Position numbers and translations under genes: made by a program
Notes under the pieces: model-generated
Told to the model about the DNA's origin: nothing
The model's database searches: none
The model's input: only the letters and a program-made list of their open reading frames with translations
Assembly (NCBI RefSeq): GCF_002067135.1
Contig: NZ_CP020105.1
Span: forward strand, 3,348,001 to 3,412,000
Direction of reading: 5' to 3'
DNA length: 64,000 bases
Origin: Spirosoma rigui
GTDB taxonomy: Bacteria; Bacteroidota; Bacteroidia; Cytophagales; Spirosomataceae
Shown here: piece after piece, positions 25,225-32,944 of the stretch
Numbering within the stretch: position 1 is the stretch's first letter
How the letters are laid out: the number at the start of each line of letters is the position of its first letter

Positions 25225-25845
25225 ATGCACTACTGGTTGCTGCTGGTGGGTTGGGCTAGTCTCTTCCCGTTTGGTATACACACGACCGACACGCGACTGT
25301 CAACAACGTTCGGGTCGTCTTCTCATAAGGTTATGGCACGAACTACGTCGCACGGGGATACCGACACCGACGAGGGATGGCCTGTACCCCCCGCAGGCCC
25401 CAATCGGCTGTTTTACATCCAGCGCAGTTCGAACGCCAATACCATTGTCTACGACGCGCAACTACGCAAGAACGGGCAGTTCGATCCGCAGGAACCGGTT
25501 TCGGTTTACTGGCTTCGGCTGGCCGAACAGGGACAGCGACAGGAGCTTTCCTGGATTCAGCGGACCCTGGCCTATGGCATTGCCGATCCCGAACGGAAAG
25601 GAACCAGTGGCCTGGTGACGAGCGTGGTCAGTTACCGGAAACGAAAGCTGAACCTCCTTGTCGATCCGAGTGGGAAGCCCATGGCCCAGATCCAGATCAA
25701 CGGTCGGCTGGCGCAGCTCCATCATGTGTTCGTGCAGATACGGGACGGGCAGGGACCCATGGGCATCAGCAAGATTGCCCATGTCGACATTTTTGGGCAG
25801 GACCCACAAACAGGAAAACCAGTTCATGAACGATTTGTCCCCTAA
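25225..25845 (+). CDS. DUF4833 protein, putatively exported
   Basis: 206 aa. An N-terminal hydrophobic stretch (about residues 3-18) looks like a signal peptide or anchor. From about residue 58 the sequence GPNRLFYIQRSSNANTIVYDAQLRKNGQF, PVSVYWLRLAEQG and VSYRKRKLNLLVDPSGKPMAQIQINGRLAQLHHVFVQI (in outline) match DUF4833. No catalytic residues are evident; the predicted fold is mostly beta. It overlaps the PAP2 gene by 20 bases and follows the CDP-alcohol transferase by 3, so it is firmly inside the inositol-lipid operon. Function unknown; lipid binding or assistance of the PAP2 enzyme are possible guesses. Confidence 0.87.
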   Translation: MHYWLLLVGWASLFPFGIHTTDTRLSTTFGSSSHKVMARTTSHGDTDTDEGWPVPPAGPNRLFYIQRSSNANTIVYDAQLRKNGQFDPQEPVSVYWLRLAEQGQRQELSWIQRTLAYGIADPERKGTSGLVTSVVSYRKRKLNLLVDPSGKPMAQIQINGRLAQLHHVFVQIRDGQGPMGISKIAHVDIFGQDPQTGKPVHERFVP

Positions 25846-26782
25846 TCCCGCCCCGCTGGTTGGCGCACCCAGGCCATCGGTTGGCTCGCGGTTGCTGCGT
25901 ACGGTCGTTGCTACGGTCTTGTACTTCGCCTGGTTTGCTGGACTGGTAGGACTTCGGCCTGAGCACAGTGTCCTGTACGGGATCATGCTGTTCCTCTACT
26001 GGAGTTCGCGCCGGGGACAGCGGCTATTGCTGGCGCTGAGCCCGCTCATTGCCTACTGGATCATTTATGACTCCCTCCGGATCATGCCCAACTATACCGT
26101 AGGAGAGGTGCACATTGCCAGTTTGTACAATGCCGAAAAACAGCTGTTTGGTATTGGCGAGGGTGCCCTCCGGCAAACGCCCAACGAGTGGTTTGCTACC
26201 CATTCCTACCAGTTCATCGACGTGCTCAGCGGGTTCTGGTATCTAAGCTGGGTGCCTGTTCCCCTGCTGGTGGCTATCTATTGGTTTCTGACCAACAAGG
26301 AGCGCTACGCGCGATTCGTGGGGGCGTTCGTGTTCGTCAATATCCTCGGCTTCATCGTGTACTACCTATACCCGGCAGCTCCGCCCTGGTACGTAGCAAT
26401 GCATGGCTTTAACCTGGTTCCGCAAACACTGGGCAGTACGGCCGGTCTCAGTCGATTCGATGCCTGGCTGGGAGTAGAAGTATTCAAGGGAATCTACGCC
26501 AAAAACTCTAATGTATTTGCGGCTATGCCGTCGCTCCATTCGGCTTATCCGGTCGTAGTGGCCTACTACGTTATTCGGGCGGGGCGGTGGCCGGTGCGGA
26601 TCGGGGCGGTCCTGTTCGCGGTCGGTATCTGGCTGGCGGCTGTTTACACAAGTCATCATTACATCCTGGATGTGCTGGCCGGTATTACCTGCGCCCTGGT
26701 TGGGGTAACGCTGTGGGAAGGACTGATTACGGGCCGCGTTGGCCGGCCCTGGTTTCGGCGGTTCGTCACCGCAATTCAGTAA
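25826..26782 (+). CDS. PAP2-superfamily enzyme of the AUR1/inositol phosphorylceramide synthase type
   Basis: 318 aa from ATG 25826; the frame is open earlier but those residues lie within DUF4833. Six membrane segments are predicted. The motifs MPSLHSAYP and SHHYILDVLAG hold the two histidines and the aspartate of the LPP/AUR1 active site, while the KxxxxxxRP motif of classical PAP2 enzymes is absent, as in yeast AUR1. The likely reaction moves phosphoinositol from phosphatidylinositol (phosphate) to a ceramide. This agrees with sphingolipid-making Bacteroidota, and with the upstream genes that supply inositol lipid. The long cluster ends here at a strong bidirectional terminator. Confidence 0.9.
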   Translation: MNDLSPNPAPLVGAPRPSVGSRLLRTVVATVLYFAWFAGLVGLRPEHSVLYGIMLFLYWSSRRGQRLLLALSPLIAYWIIYDSLRIMPNYTVGEVHIASLYNAEKQLFGIGEGALRQTPNEWFATHSYQFIDVLSGFWYLSWVPVPLLVAIYWFLTNKERYARFVGAFVFVNILGFIVYYLYPAAPPWYVAMHGFNLVPQTLGSTAGLSRFDAWLGVEVFKGIYAKNSNVFAAMPSLHSAYPVVVAYYVIRAGRWPVRIGAVLFAVGIWLAAVYTSHHYILDVLAGITCALVGVTLWEGLITGRVGRPWFRRFVTAIQ

Positions 26783-26840
26783 CAGCTCCGGGGGCTAACA
26801 GGCCGCAGACCGGCGTGGAGCAGCAAAATAACAGACAACA

Positions 26841-26874
26841 AAAAAGGAGCGACCCGGTCGGGTCGCTCCTTTTT
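26841..26874 (+). terminator. Bidirectional terminator closing the inositol-lipid cluster
   Basis: Perfect 15-bp arms AAAAAGGAGCGACCC / GGGTCGCTCCTTTTT with a GGTC loop have T-tracts on both strands. It lies between the convergent PAP2 and lipoprotein genes. Confidence 0.92.
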
Positions 26875-26892
26875 GCGATAACGAATGAGATC

Positions 26893-27927
26893 TTATTGGT
26901 ACTGAATGTACATAGGCTTGGGGTCCAGAGCCAGCACTTCGGCTGGCGTCATGATCCGGGAGCCGGGCTTGCGGAAATCGTTTTCGTAGAACAGTTTGAA
27001 ACCGGTATACTGAACGGGTTCTTTCTGGATATACGCCTTATAGGAGTCTTTCTTAAGAACGGGTGGGCCCCAGCCGTCCATGTCCATAACGATCTGAACG
27101 TTCGGGTCGAGTTTGATATTTTTGTAATTCTTGATCATGCCCTGGGTGAACCGGTGAACGACCAGCACTTTAGGCGGCAGGTTGTTCTCTTTAACGATAC
27201 GGCTCAAAAACTGCACGGCCTGGTTGACATCGGCTGCATCGTAAGAACCGATTTTAGTACCGGGCTTGGCACCCGTCACCATCGAGAATTCAGGGTCGAT
27301 ACCGAGGTGAACGAAGGGCAGTTTCAGGTATTTCTCCATGTAAGCCATTTCAGGTCCCAGGGGAGCGTGACCACGCTGGATGTCGAGGAAAACGATGGCT
27401 TTGTGTTCGTTACCCCATTTGATGACTTTCTTGATTGTCTTGTCGGACATCCGCATGCGGTAGCCACCATCTTTACCGGGCAGACCCTGGGCCGATGTTG
27501 CTACCAGGTGCAGCGCTGGCTGAATGGGCGTTGTGGGATCAGCCGCCTGCCAGTTCTTTATTTCCTGATCCAGCCGACGCAGCATTTCCGCTTTCTCGTA
27601 CTTGCCCAGAATACCCATTTTCTTCGAGTGCGGGTTGCCGTAGTACGCAAAAATGCGGTGCTTAGGCAAGATGGCGCCCGTTGGTGCGTACGTCAGCGAA
27701 TCAAGTGTTGAGTCGCCGGTCGAGACCGACCGGGTGGAAGCAATGGGTCGTTCGGCAGTGGTGGCGGCTTCAGTAGAGTCGCTGGTGGTGGAACGAACAG
27801 GGGTGGCCGACGCTTCGGTCGTAATCGCACCCGTTTTCGAGGCTTCTTCCTGTTTGGATTGGGAACTTGAACAGCCGGTGAATTGACTAAGTGCCAATAG
27901 GGACAAAGCGGCTAACGAAAAACGCAT
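26893..27927 (-). CDS. Conserved lipoprotein, probable TIM-barrel-like domain
   Basis: 344 aa. The signal peptide ends in a lipobox, SQFTGC, with the lipid-modified cysteine near residue 19, followed by a Ser/Thr/Ala-rich linker to about residue 75. The folded part begins at HRIFAYYGNPHSKKMGILGKYEKAEML. Alternating strands such as ALHLVATSAQ, AIVFLDIQRGH, FVHLGIDPEF, VLVVHRFTQ and QIVMDMDGWGPP suggest a TIM-like barrel. I recall related domains without lipid anchors in other phyla, but no function is known to me. The strand-end acidic residues (LDIQ, IDPE, DMDG) could form an active site like that of a glycoside hydrolase. Confidence 0.82.
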   Translation of the reverse strand: MRFSLAALSLLALSQFTGCSSSQSKQEEASKTGAITTEASATPVRSTTSDSTEAATTAERPIASTRSVSTGDSTLDSLTYAPTGAILPKHRIFAYYGNPHSKKMGILGKYEKAEMLRRLDQEIKNWQAADPTTPIQPALHLVATSAQGLPGKDGGYRMRMSDKTIKKVIKWGNEHKAIVFLDIQRGHAPLGPEMAYMEKYLKLPFVHLGIDPEFSMVTGAKPGTKIGSYDAADVNQAVQFLSRIVKENNLPPKVLVVHRFTQGMIKNYKNIKLDPNVQIVMDMDGWGPPVLKKDSYKAYIQKEPVQYTGFKLFYENDFRKPGSRIMTPAEVLALDPKPMYIQYQ

Positions 27928-27957
27928 GCTAATGAGCTAATTTAGAGAAGGATGCAC

Positions 27958-27995
27958 AAAAAAAGGGTTAAACTCCATATGAAGGAGTCTTAACC
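27958..27995 (-). terminator. Rho-independent terminator downstream of the YrdC-family gene
   Basis: On the minus strand GGGTTAAGACTCC pairs with GGAGTTTAACCC (one interruption) and is followed by T8. It lies 36 bases past the stop of the YrdC-family gene. A TATCTTTG box at 28013-28020 just upstream could instead place the hairpin in the leader of the lipoprotein gene as an attenuator. Confidence 0.75.
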
Positions 27996-28030
27996 CTACA
28001 ATGCAAGTATAGCAAAGATACGCCAACTTT

Positions 28031-28651
28031 TCAAAGAATTAATTCCCCCAGGCCCTGTCTGACAACCGAAAAGTCATCGTCGGTGGCGTCCACAATGGTC
28101 GAGCCTACGTTACCGCCGTAGCCGCCATCAATGACAATGTCGACCAGGTGTTGAAATTTCTCGAAGATCAGTTCAGGATCGGTAGAATACTCGATCACCT
28201 CGTCCTCATCCCGAATCGACGTGGTTACAATCGGGTTACCAAGCTGGTGTACGATCTGGCGGGGAATGGCGTGGTCGGGCACCCGGATGCCGACAGTTTT
28301 CTTGTTGGTATTCACCAGTTTAGGGACGTTGCCGCTTGCTTCGAGGATGAACGTGAACGGTCCCGGCAATACTCGTTTCATGAGCTTGAAGGCCTGGTTG
28401 CTTACCCGTGCGTAGTCGGCAATGTGACTCAGGTCGTAGCAGATAAACGAAAAATCGTTCTTAGTCGGTTTGATCCCCTTGATCCGGGCTACCCGCTCAA
28501 CGGCCCGGGCATTGTGAATATCGCAACCCATACCGTAGACAGTATCGGTTGGGTAAATGATCACTGCTCCATCGCGGAGCGCCCGCACAACGTGTTCGAT
28601 TCGGCGCGGATCGGGATTCTGGGGATAAAGTTTCAGGAATTCGGCTGGCAT
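28031..28651 (-). CDS. L-threonylcarbamoyladenylate synthase family protein (YrdC/YciO/Sua5)
   Basis: 206 aa. Residues 28-41 ([15 protein letters not shown]) are the family signature, with [14 protein letters not shown] and a later [10 protein letters not shown] and GIRVPDH. YrdC-type enzymes join threonine, bicarbonate and ATP to give threonylcarbamoyl-AMP for tRNA t6A37. Several residues ([18 protein letters not shown] instead of KxRP...PL) look closer to YciO, whose physiological role is less clear. It is followed by a terminator and preceded by 71 bases before the GT2 gene in the same direction. The family is certain; t6A function is probable at best. Confidence 0.9.
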   Translation of the reverse strand: MPAEFLKLYPQNPDPRRIEHVVRALRDGAVIIYPTDTVYGMGCDIHNARAVERVARIKGIKPTKNDFSFICYDLSHIADYARVSNQAFKLMKRVLPGPFTFILEASGNVPKLVNTNKKTVGIRVPDHAIPRQIVHQLGNPIVTTSIRDEDEVIEYSTDPELIFEKFQHLVDIVIDGGYGGNVGSTIVDATDDDFSVVRQGLGELIL

Positions 28652-28722
28652 ACCGGAAAAGTTAGTCGTTCATCGATGGACAAAAGGGATGAACAGTTTC
28701 CCGTTGCTACCCCCTGAACTAT

Positions 28723-29766
28723 CTAAACAAATTTCACGGGCGAAGGGTGCGGCCGATTCAGGTAACTGTACTTGAGATACTGCCGGTAGAGCTGGTTGAC
28801 GGGCGGGTGCAGCCGGCTCAGCTGCAAGATCAGGTTCGTCAGGAGATCGGGCCGTTCGATTTCCTGGAGCAGCTGCCCAAACTGAAGGGCCAGCTCGAAC
28901 TGCTCAACGTAAAACGCTTTCCGGATAAAGGTCCGGATGCGGTTCGCCAGGGCCCGGTACTCGTCGCGGGTCTGACACCGGTCGAACGCTTTGCGACATA
29001 CGATCAGCGTTGAACGCAGCAGGGGATTCTCGGGCTGGCTCACCTGCGCCGACAGGGAGGTGGGCAGTACCCGTTTGCAGGTTAGCACTTCGTCGATGAA
29101 CGCGTAGTAGTACAGGCGGGAGGAGCGCACCCAGAAGTCGAAATCTTCGTAGCTCAGGGACTCGTCGTAACCACCCAGTTCGACCAAAACATCCCGGCGC
29201 ATCATCATCGTGGGGGTGCAGATGAAGTACGCCGTCAGGACGGATTTGAACACATCGCCCGATGGAACCCTGGTGAGCGTCCGGCCATCGCTTCCAACCG
29301 GGTAGTGGCTGCCCGTTTCCCGGCCCTGCGCATCGATGTAAACGGCGTTGGAAAATACTACGGCGTAGGGCCCCGACAAGCGCTCGAAAAGATCGGCCTG
29401 GCGGCTGATGCGGTTCGGAAGCAGCACGTCGTCGGCCGAGAGATCGATGATGTAACGCCCTCCTGCCAGCGCAAGGCCCTGATTGAATGCCCGGTTTAAA
29501 CCCAGGTTGGCGAGGTTTTTGATAAAGCGGACGGACGGATTTTTCCGAACAAAACCCTCAATGGTCGCCACGGAACCATCTGTGCTGCCGTTGTCGATAA
29601 CGATGAGCTCAACGTTTGGGTAGGTTTGATCAACCACCGATTGCAGCGCCTGCTCGACGTAGGCCTGGTGGTTGTAACTTATGCAAATGACAGTTACCCA
29701 AGGTTTTATCCGATTTAAGTGCGCGCCCATTGGAAGCGGACTTAACTGGCCTGTGACAGAATTCAT
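28723..29766 (-). CDS. Family 2 glycosyltransferase
   Basis: 347 aa. The GT-A fold begins at WVTVICISYNHQAYVEQALQSV, followed by VELIVIDNGSTDGS and the nucleotide-sugar/metal region YIIDLSADDVLLPNRI (SADD in place of DxD). An acceptor segment with EDFDFWVR follows. The C-terminal 90 residues are helical. No membrane segment is evident. It probably adds a sugar in surface polysaccharide synthesis; donor and acceptor are unknown. ATG 29766 is chosen as the first in frame. The gene is isolated, with a 254-base gap upstream that holds no recognisable gene. Confidence 0.9.
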   Translation of the reverse strand: MNSVTGQLSPLPMGAHLNRIKPWVTVICISYNHQAYVEQALQSVVDQTYPNVELIVIDNGSTDGSVATIEGFVRKNPSVRFIKNLANLGLNRAFNQGLALAGGRYIIDLSADDVLLPNRISRQADLFERLSGPYAVVFSNAVYIDAQGRETGSHYPVGSDGRTLTRVPSGDVFKSVLTAYFICTPTMMMRRDVLVELGGYDESLSYEDFDFWVRSSRLYYYAFIDEVLTCKRVLPTSLSAQVSQPENPLLRSTLIVCRKAFDRCQTRDEYRALANRIRTFIRKAFYVEQFELALQFGQLLQEIERPDLLTNLILQLSRLHPPVNQLYRQYLKYSYLNRPHPSPVKFV

Positions 29767-30020
29767 AGCGTACTCAACTCAACAATTACTCCGGAAATAG
29801 TCTTTTTACGGCCTTAGGTAATGACTTTGTTACTTTAAAAATAGGTGGTGTTAATAAACCTATGCTAGATTTTTTGAGTAAGCGGAGATATTGACTCGGT
29901 ATCCCACCCCCGTTGGCAGGATTGGCACGGTTTTTAATAATGATTAAGCGTACCGGTCTTGCCCGCCATTTAGTACGGCGGTTCCGCTACATTTATGGGT
30001 TAGATTTTGCAAATGTCACC
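29767..30020. other. Intergenic region upstream of the GT2 gene, no gene seen
   Basis: A/T-richer than its surroundings. It contains ATAGGT/ACCTAT arms near 29842-29864 and, next to the end of the YihY gene, an 11-bp stem with one G-T pair (CAAATGTCACC / GGTGGCATTTG, about 30009-30041) that overlaps the YihY stop codon. No reading frame here has coding character. Confidence 0.5.
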
Positions 30021-30974
30021 TCACGTGTTTGGGGTGGCATTTGTTGTTTTCTGCGCCATATCCGGATTTTTATCCCCTTCCAGGTTATACAGCGCTACGT
30101 TCATCTCAAACCCCAGAATTAATAAGAGGGCAATCAAGTTGATCCAGATCATTAGAGCAATAAGCGTACCGATTGAGCCGTACACCTTATTGTATGATCC
30201 GAAATTAGAGACATAGTAGGAAAAGCCGAGCGTGGTCAGCACGATCAGCAGCGAGGCTGCTACCGATCCCGGCGTAACAAAGGTCCACTTCATGTTCACG
30301 TCCGGTCCGAAACGGTAAATGATGGAAACGGCAGCCACGAAAACGGCAAAAACGGTCAGGTAGCGACCAACCGCCAGCAAATTCACCACCACGACGTTGT
30401 TCAGGATGCCGAACCGGAGCAGGTAATCGCTCACAATTCCACCGACGATCAGGCCTAGGATAGCCAGGATCAACGCAATCGCGAGTGTAAACGTTAACCC
30501 GACGGCAACCCCCCGGACTTTGAAAAAACCGCGTCTGTCCTCCGACTCGTGCGAGGAGTTGAAGGCGTTCATGAGTGCAACCAGTCCGCTCGTGGCTGAG
30601 TATAGTGCCAGCAGGAAGCCCAGTGACAGCACGCCACCGCGGGGGCGGCTAATGATATCCTGGATGGTTGTTCCGACCGTACTGAAAGTGTCGCCGGGCA
30701 GCACGCGCCGGAAGAAACCCATGATCTGCTCTTCCAGATTGGGAATCGGGAAGTAGGGAATAAGCGTGAAGAGAAAGATAATCGTTGGAAACACGGCCAG
30801 GATGAGACTGTACGATACAGAAGCCGCCCGCTCGCTGGTGTCGTTCTCCGCGATCTTCTGCAACATCTTTTTCAAAAACTCATACCAGGTTGTTTTGGAG
30901 TTGAACGGGTGATGCTGCTGCATCCAGTTCCGCGTCCCTTCAAGGGCGCGCAGACCCATTAGTTTATCGAACAT
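30021..30974 (-). CDS. YihY/BrkB-family inner-membrane protein
   Basis: 317 aa with six hydrophobic segments. ASVSYSLILAVFPTIIFLFTLIPYFPIP and GSIGTLIALMIWINLIALLLILGFEMNVAL are the two hallmark regions of the YihY/UPF0761 family (formerly annotated RNase BN). The function is uncertain; recent work on homologues suggests lipid or envelope transport roles, which I mention only as background. The C-terminal tail is short and polar. It is transcribed alone; the gap before it holds a TACGTTTG box (31009-31016, minus strand) that could be its -7 element, about 35 bases before the ATG. Confidence 0.93.
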   Translation of the reverse strand: MFDKLMGLRALEGTRNWMQQHHPFNSKTTWYEFLKKMLQKIAENDTSERAASVSYSLILAVFPTIIFLFTLIPYFPIPNLEEQIMGFFRRVLPGDTFSTVGTTIQDIISRPRGGVLSLGFLLALYSATSGLVALMNAFNSSHESEDRRGFFKVRGVAVGLTFTLAIALILAILGLIVGGIVSDYLLRFGILNNVVVVNLLAVGRYLTVFAVFVAAVSIIYRFGPDVNMKWTFVTPGSVAASLLIVLTTLGFSYYVSNFGSYNKVYGSIGTLIALMIWINLIALLLILGFEMNVALYNLEGDKNPDMAQKTTNATPNT

Positions 30975-31008
30975 AACCAGATAGCTGCTAGGTTGTATGG
31001 GTCAGGAA

Positions 31009-31016
31009 CAAACGTA
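31009..31016 (-). promoter_or_regulatory. Candidate -7 element of the YihY-family gene
   Basis: TACGTTTG on the minus strand matches TAnnTTTG and lies 35 bases before the ATG. No well-placed TTG is visible at -33. About 20-30 such boxes are expected by chance over the whole window. Confidence 0.4.
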
Positions 31017-31081
31017 TGCAGGACCTAACCGTTAGACTGAGCAACTATCTGATGGTCCAACTGTTCGATTTTATCCGGGTG

Positions 31082-31492
31082 TCAGGCGAAAAAAGGACGG
31101 GCTGCTTCGACCAGATCGTCGGGAGCCGTGCAGGGTCGACCGGTATCGGCGCGGACGAAAACGAGCGTCGTCTGGCCGGTATTTAACAATACGCCATCCT
31201 GATTAAAAATCTCGTAGGCAAACATAAACCGGGTTTTGGGCATCTGCGGAATGGTAACCCGAATGGTTAGCAGATCATCATATTTGGCCGGCCTAATAAA
31301 CCGGGATGTCAGGTCGTAAACGGGCATGGAAATACCGCGCTCCTCCAGCTCTTTATAATTCAGCCCCAGATACCGCATGGTTTCAACGCGGCCAATTTCA
31401 TAAAAACGGGCATAGTTACCGTAGTAAACAATGCCCATCTGGTCGGTGTCGTAGTAACGCACCCGAATGTCAGTAACGTCGTAAGTAAGCAT
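31082..31492 (-). CDS. Acyl-CoA thioesterase of the 4HBT (YbgC-like) family
   Basis: 136 aa, a single hot-dog domain. VRYYDTDQMGIVYYGNYARFYEIGRVETMR carries the catalytic Asp of the YbgC/4-hydroxybenzoyl-CoA thioesterase class (D in YDTDQMGIVYY). It hydrolyses short to medium acyl-CoA thioesters in the cytoplasm; the substrate is not predictable. It starts 99 bases downstream of mltG in the same direction, behind a long inverted repeat. Confidence 0.92.
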   Translation of the reverse strand: MLTYDVTDIRVRYYDTDQMGIVYYGNYARFYEIGRVETMRYLGLNYKELEERGISMPVYDLTSRFIRPAKYDDLLTIRVTIPQMPKTRFMFAYEIFNQDGVLLNTGQTTLVFVRADTGRPCTAPDDLVEAARPFFA

Positions 31493-31521
31493 AGGCAGTC
31501 GGTGAGGTCGTTAGCGCGTGG

Positions 31522-31579
31522 GTCAGCCCGGTAGTGCGTCAATTGGCGGATTCGCTAACCGATTCATTACCGGGCTGAC
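31522..31579. repeat. Long inverted repeat between mltG and the thioesterase gene
   Basis: Perfect 12-bp arms GTCAGCCCGGTA (31522-31533) and TACCGGGCTGAC (31568-31579) flank 34 bases and are extended by GTGGG.../...TCACTCAC ends. It fills the 99-base gap. No T-tract. The flanks (GTGAGGTCG, GACTCACTCACTGA) recall the TGAGTGAA-like units of the other intergenic palindromes. Confidence 0.6.
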
Positions 31580-31591
31580 TCACTCACTGAT

Positions 31592-32629
31592 TTACTTCAT
31601 AATTTTCATGCGGGTCAGAGCCTGCTGATAAAGCCGGGCGTTGGCCAAGTGCTCCGACAGGGTTTTCGAGAAGGTGTGATAGCCGTTGAACCGGGCATCG
31701 ACCACAAAATAGAGGTAGTCGTGCTGTTCGGCGTTGAGCACCGCATCGATGGTTGCGGGGGCGGGCAGGTTGATGGGACCCGGTGGCAGACCCGTGTAGC
31801 GGTAGGTGTTGTAGGGCGAGTCGACGGTTAGCTGCTTGTTCAGGAGCCGCCGGATGGTGAAGTCGCGCAGGGCAAAAATAACGGTGGGATCGGCTTCGAG
31901 TTTGATGCCGCGCTTGAGCCGGTTCAGATACACCCCGGCTACGCGGGGCTGCTCGTCGCGCTTGTTGGTCTCGGCCGCTACGATGGAGGCCAGCACCTGG
32001 GTCTGGGTTTGACTCAGGCCGAGGGCTTTGGCTTTAGCCTGCCGCTCGGGTGTCCAGAACTTTTTGTACTCGTTACCCATGCGTTCCAGCAGGGCTTCGG
32101 GTTTGATGGTCCAGAAGAACTCGTAGGTATTGGGCAGGAACAGGCAAACGATGGTGGTCGTATCAAAGCCGTATTTCTGGCAAACGGCGGGATCGTTGAG
32201 CAGGCTGCCCAGAGCCGCCGGACCAAACTCAAACTTGCTGCCCAGCCGCTGGATCAGGTCGCTTTTCTGCCGCATGCTGTTGAACGTTACGGGCATGGCG
32301 TCCTGGCTGCCGCTACGCAGCTTGACGAGCGCTTCCCGGTTACCCATGCGTGGTTTGATTTCATAACGCCCCTCTTTTACCCGTTCGGGGTATTTCATAA
32401 GCTTGGCCAGGAACCGGAACGACAGCTCGTCGTTAATGACGTCGTTCTTCTTGAGCGTATCCATGACCGACTCGAAGGTCGAACCGCGGGGAATGAGCAG
32501 GGCAAAGGTTTTATCGTTTTCCTGGGTCTGCAGGTTCGGACTTCTGAAAATCTGCCAGAAGTAAAAGGTGAACGTAGTCAGTAAGATCGAGACGGTTAGG
32601 AACAGGCCAATTTTAAGATTGCGCGACAT
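31592..32629 (-). CDS. mltG: Endolytic peptidoglycan transglycosylase MltG
   Basis: 345 aa. One N-terminal membrane anchor (residues 8-26), then a LysM-like YceG domain (FALLIPRGSTFESVMDTLKK), then the catalytic domain with E220 in SIVAAETNKRDEQPRVAGVYLNRL and the DPTV region. It cleaves nascent glycan strands in the periplasm and sets glycan length. The end SKTLSEHLANARLYQQAL is typical. ATG 32629 is followed directly by the anchor. A TAAATTTG box 120 bases upstream (32749-32756) could drive it. Confidence 0.95.
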   Translation of the reverse strand: MSRNLKIGLFLTVSILLTTFTFYFWQIFRSPNLQTQENDKTFALLIPRGSTFESVMDTLKKNDVINDELSFRFLAKLMKYPERVKEGRYEIKPRMGNREALVKLRSGSQDAMPVTFNSMRQKSDLIQRLGSKFEFGPAALGSLLNDPAVCQKYGFDTTTIVCLFLPNTYEFFWTIKPEALLERMGNEYKKFWTPERQAKAKALGLSQTQTQVLASIVAAETNKRDEQPRVAGVYLNRLKRGIKLEADPTVIFALRDFTIRRLLNKQLTVDSPYNTYRYTGLPPGPINLPAPATIDAVLNAEQHDYLYFVVDARFNGYHTFSKTLSEHLANARLYQQALTRMKIMK

Positions 32630-32941
32630 AACTTAGGGAATGAGTACGGAATAGTGAAGGCTGGCTAATGGATTGACAGACAGGGATTCATCCCATGTAG
32701 GAGCCGGGAACTGCCTTTTTATCGCACTGGACATGGTTCACTATGGCGCAAATTTACGTCAAAACCCGTCCCGATTACCTACCACTTGTAAAGTACAAGG
32801 GACCGTCCGGCCAATTTTTGGTACCAACCGGTTCAGCGCACTGCCCCCCCCTGACCGTACCGGAATGGGAAGCCTGTCTGCCAGCCCGGTCCTGAACCGG
32901 CGGGTAAGTTGATCCGGCTTTTCGCCAAATAGGTTGTAAAT
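32630..32941. other. Divergent intergenic region between mltG and the MFS gene
   Basis: 312 bases without a convincing gene. It holds a minus-strand TAAATTTG (32749-32756) for mltG, a plus-strand TAAATTTG (32937-32944) for the MFS gene, and a small inverted repeat CTTGTA-AAG-TACAAG (32785-32799) between them. Both divergent promoters may be controlled here. Confidence 0.5.
32749..32756 (-). promoter_or_regulatory. Candidate -7 element of mltG
   Basis: TAAATTTG on the minus strand. It would give a leader of about 110 bases for mltG. Confidence 0.4.
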
Positions 32942-32944
32942 TTG
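32937..32944 (+). promoter_or_regulatory. Candidate -7 element of the MFS gene
   Basis: TAAATTTG overlaps the first possible TTG start (32942). If this is the promoter, translation must begin further in, for example at TTG 32966. A TTG lies 25 bases upstream, longer than the usual spacer. Confidence 0.4.

Noticed and set aside
26587-27711. Plus-strand frame of 374 codons
   Set aside because: It runs through the end of the PAP2 gene, across the bidirectional terminator and antisense to the lipoprotein gene.
32673-32912. 79-codon plus-strand frame in the mltG/MFS gap
   Set aside because: No domain, biased composition, and it covers promoter-like boxes and an inverted repeat of the divergent region.
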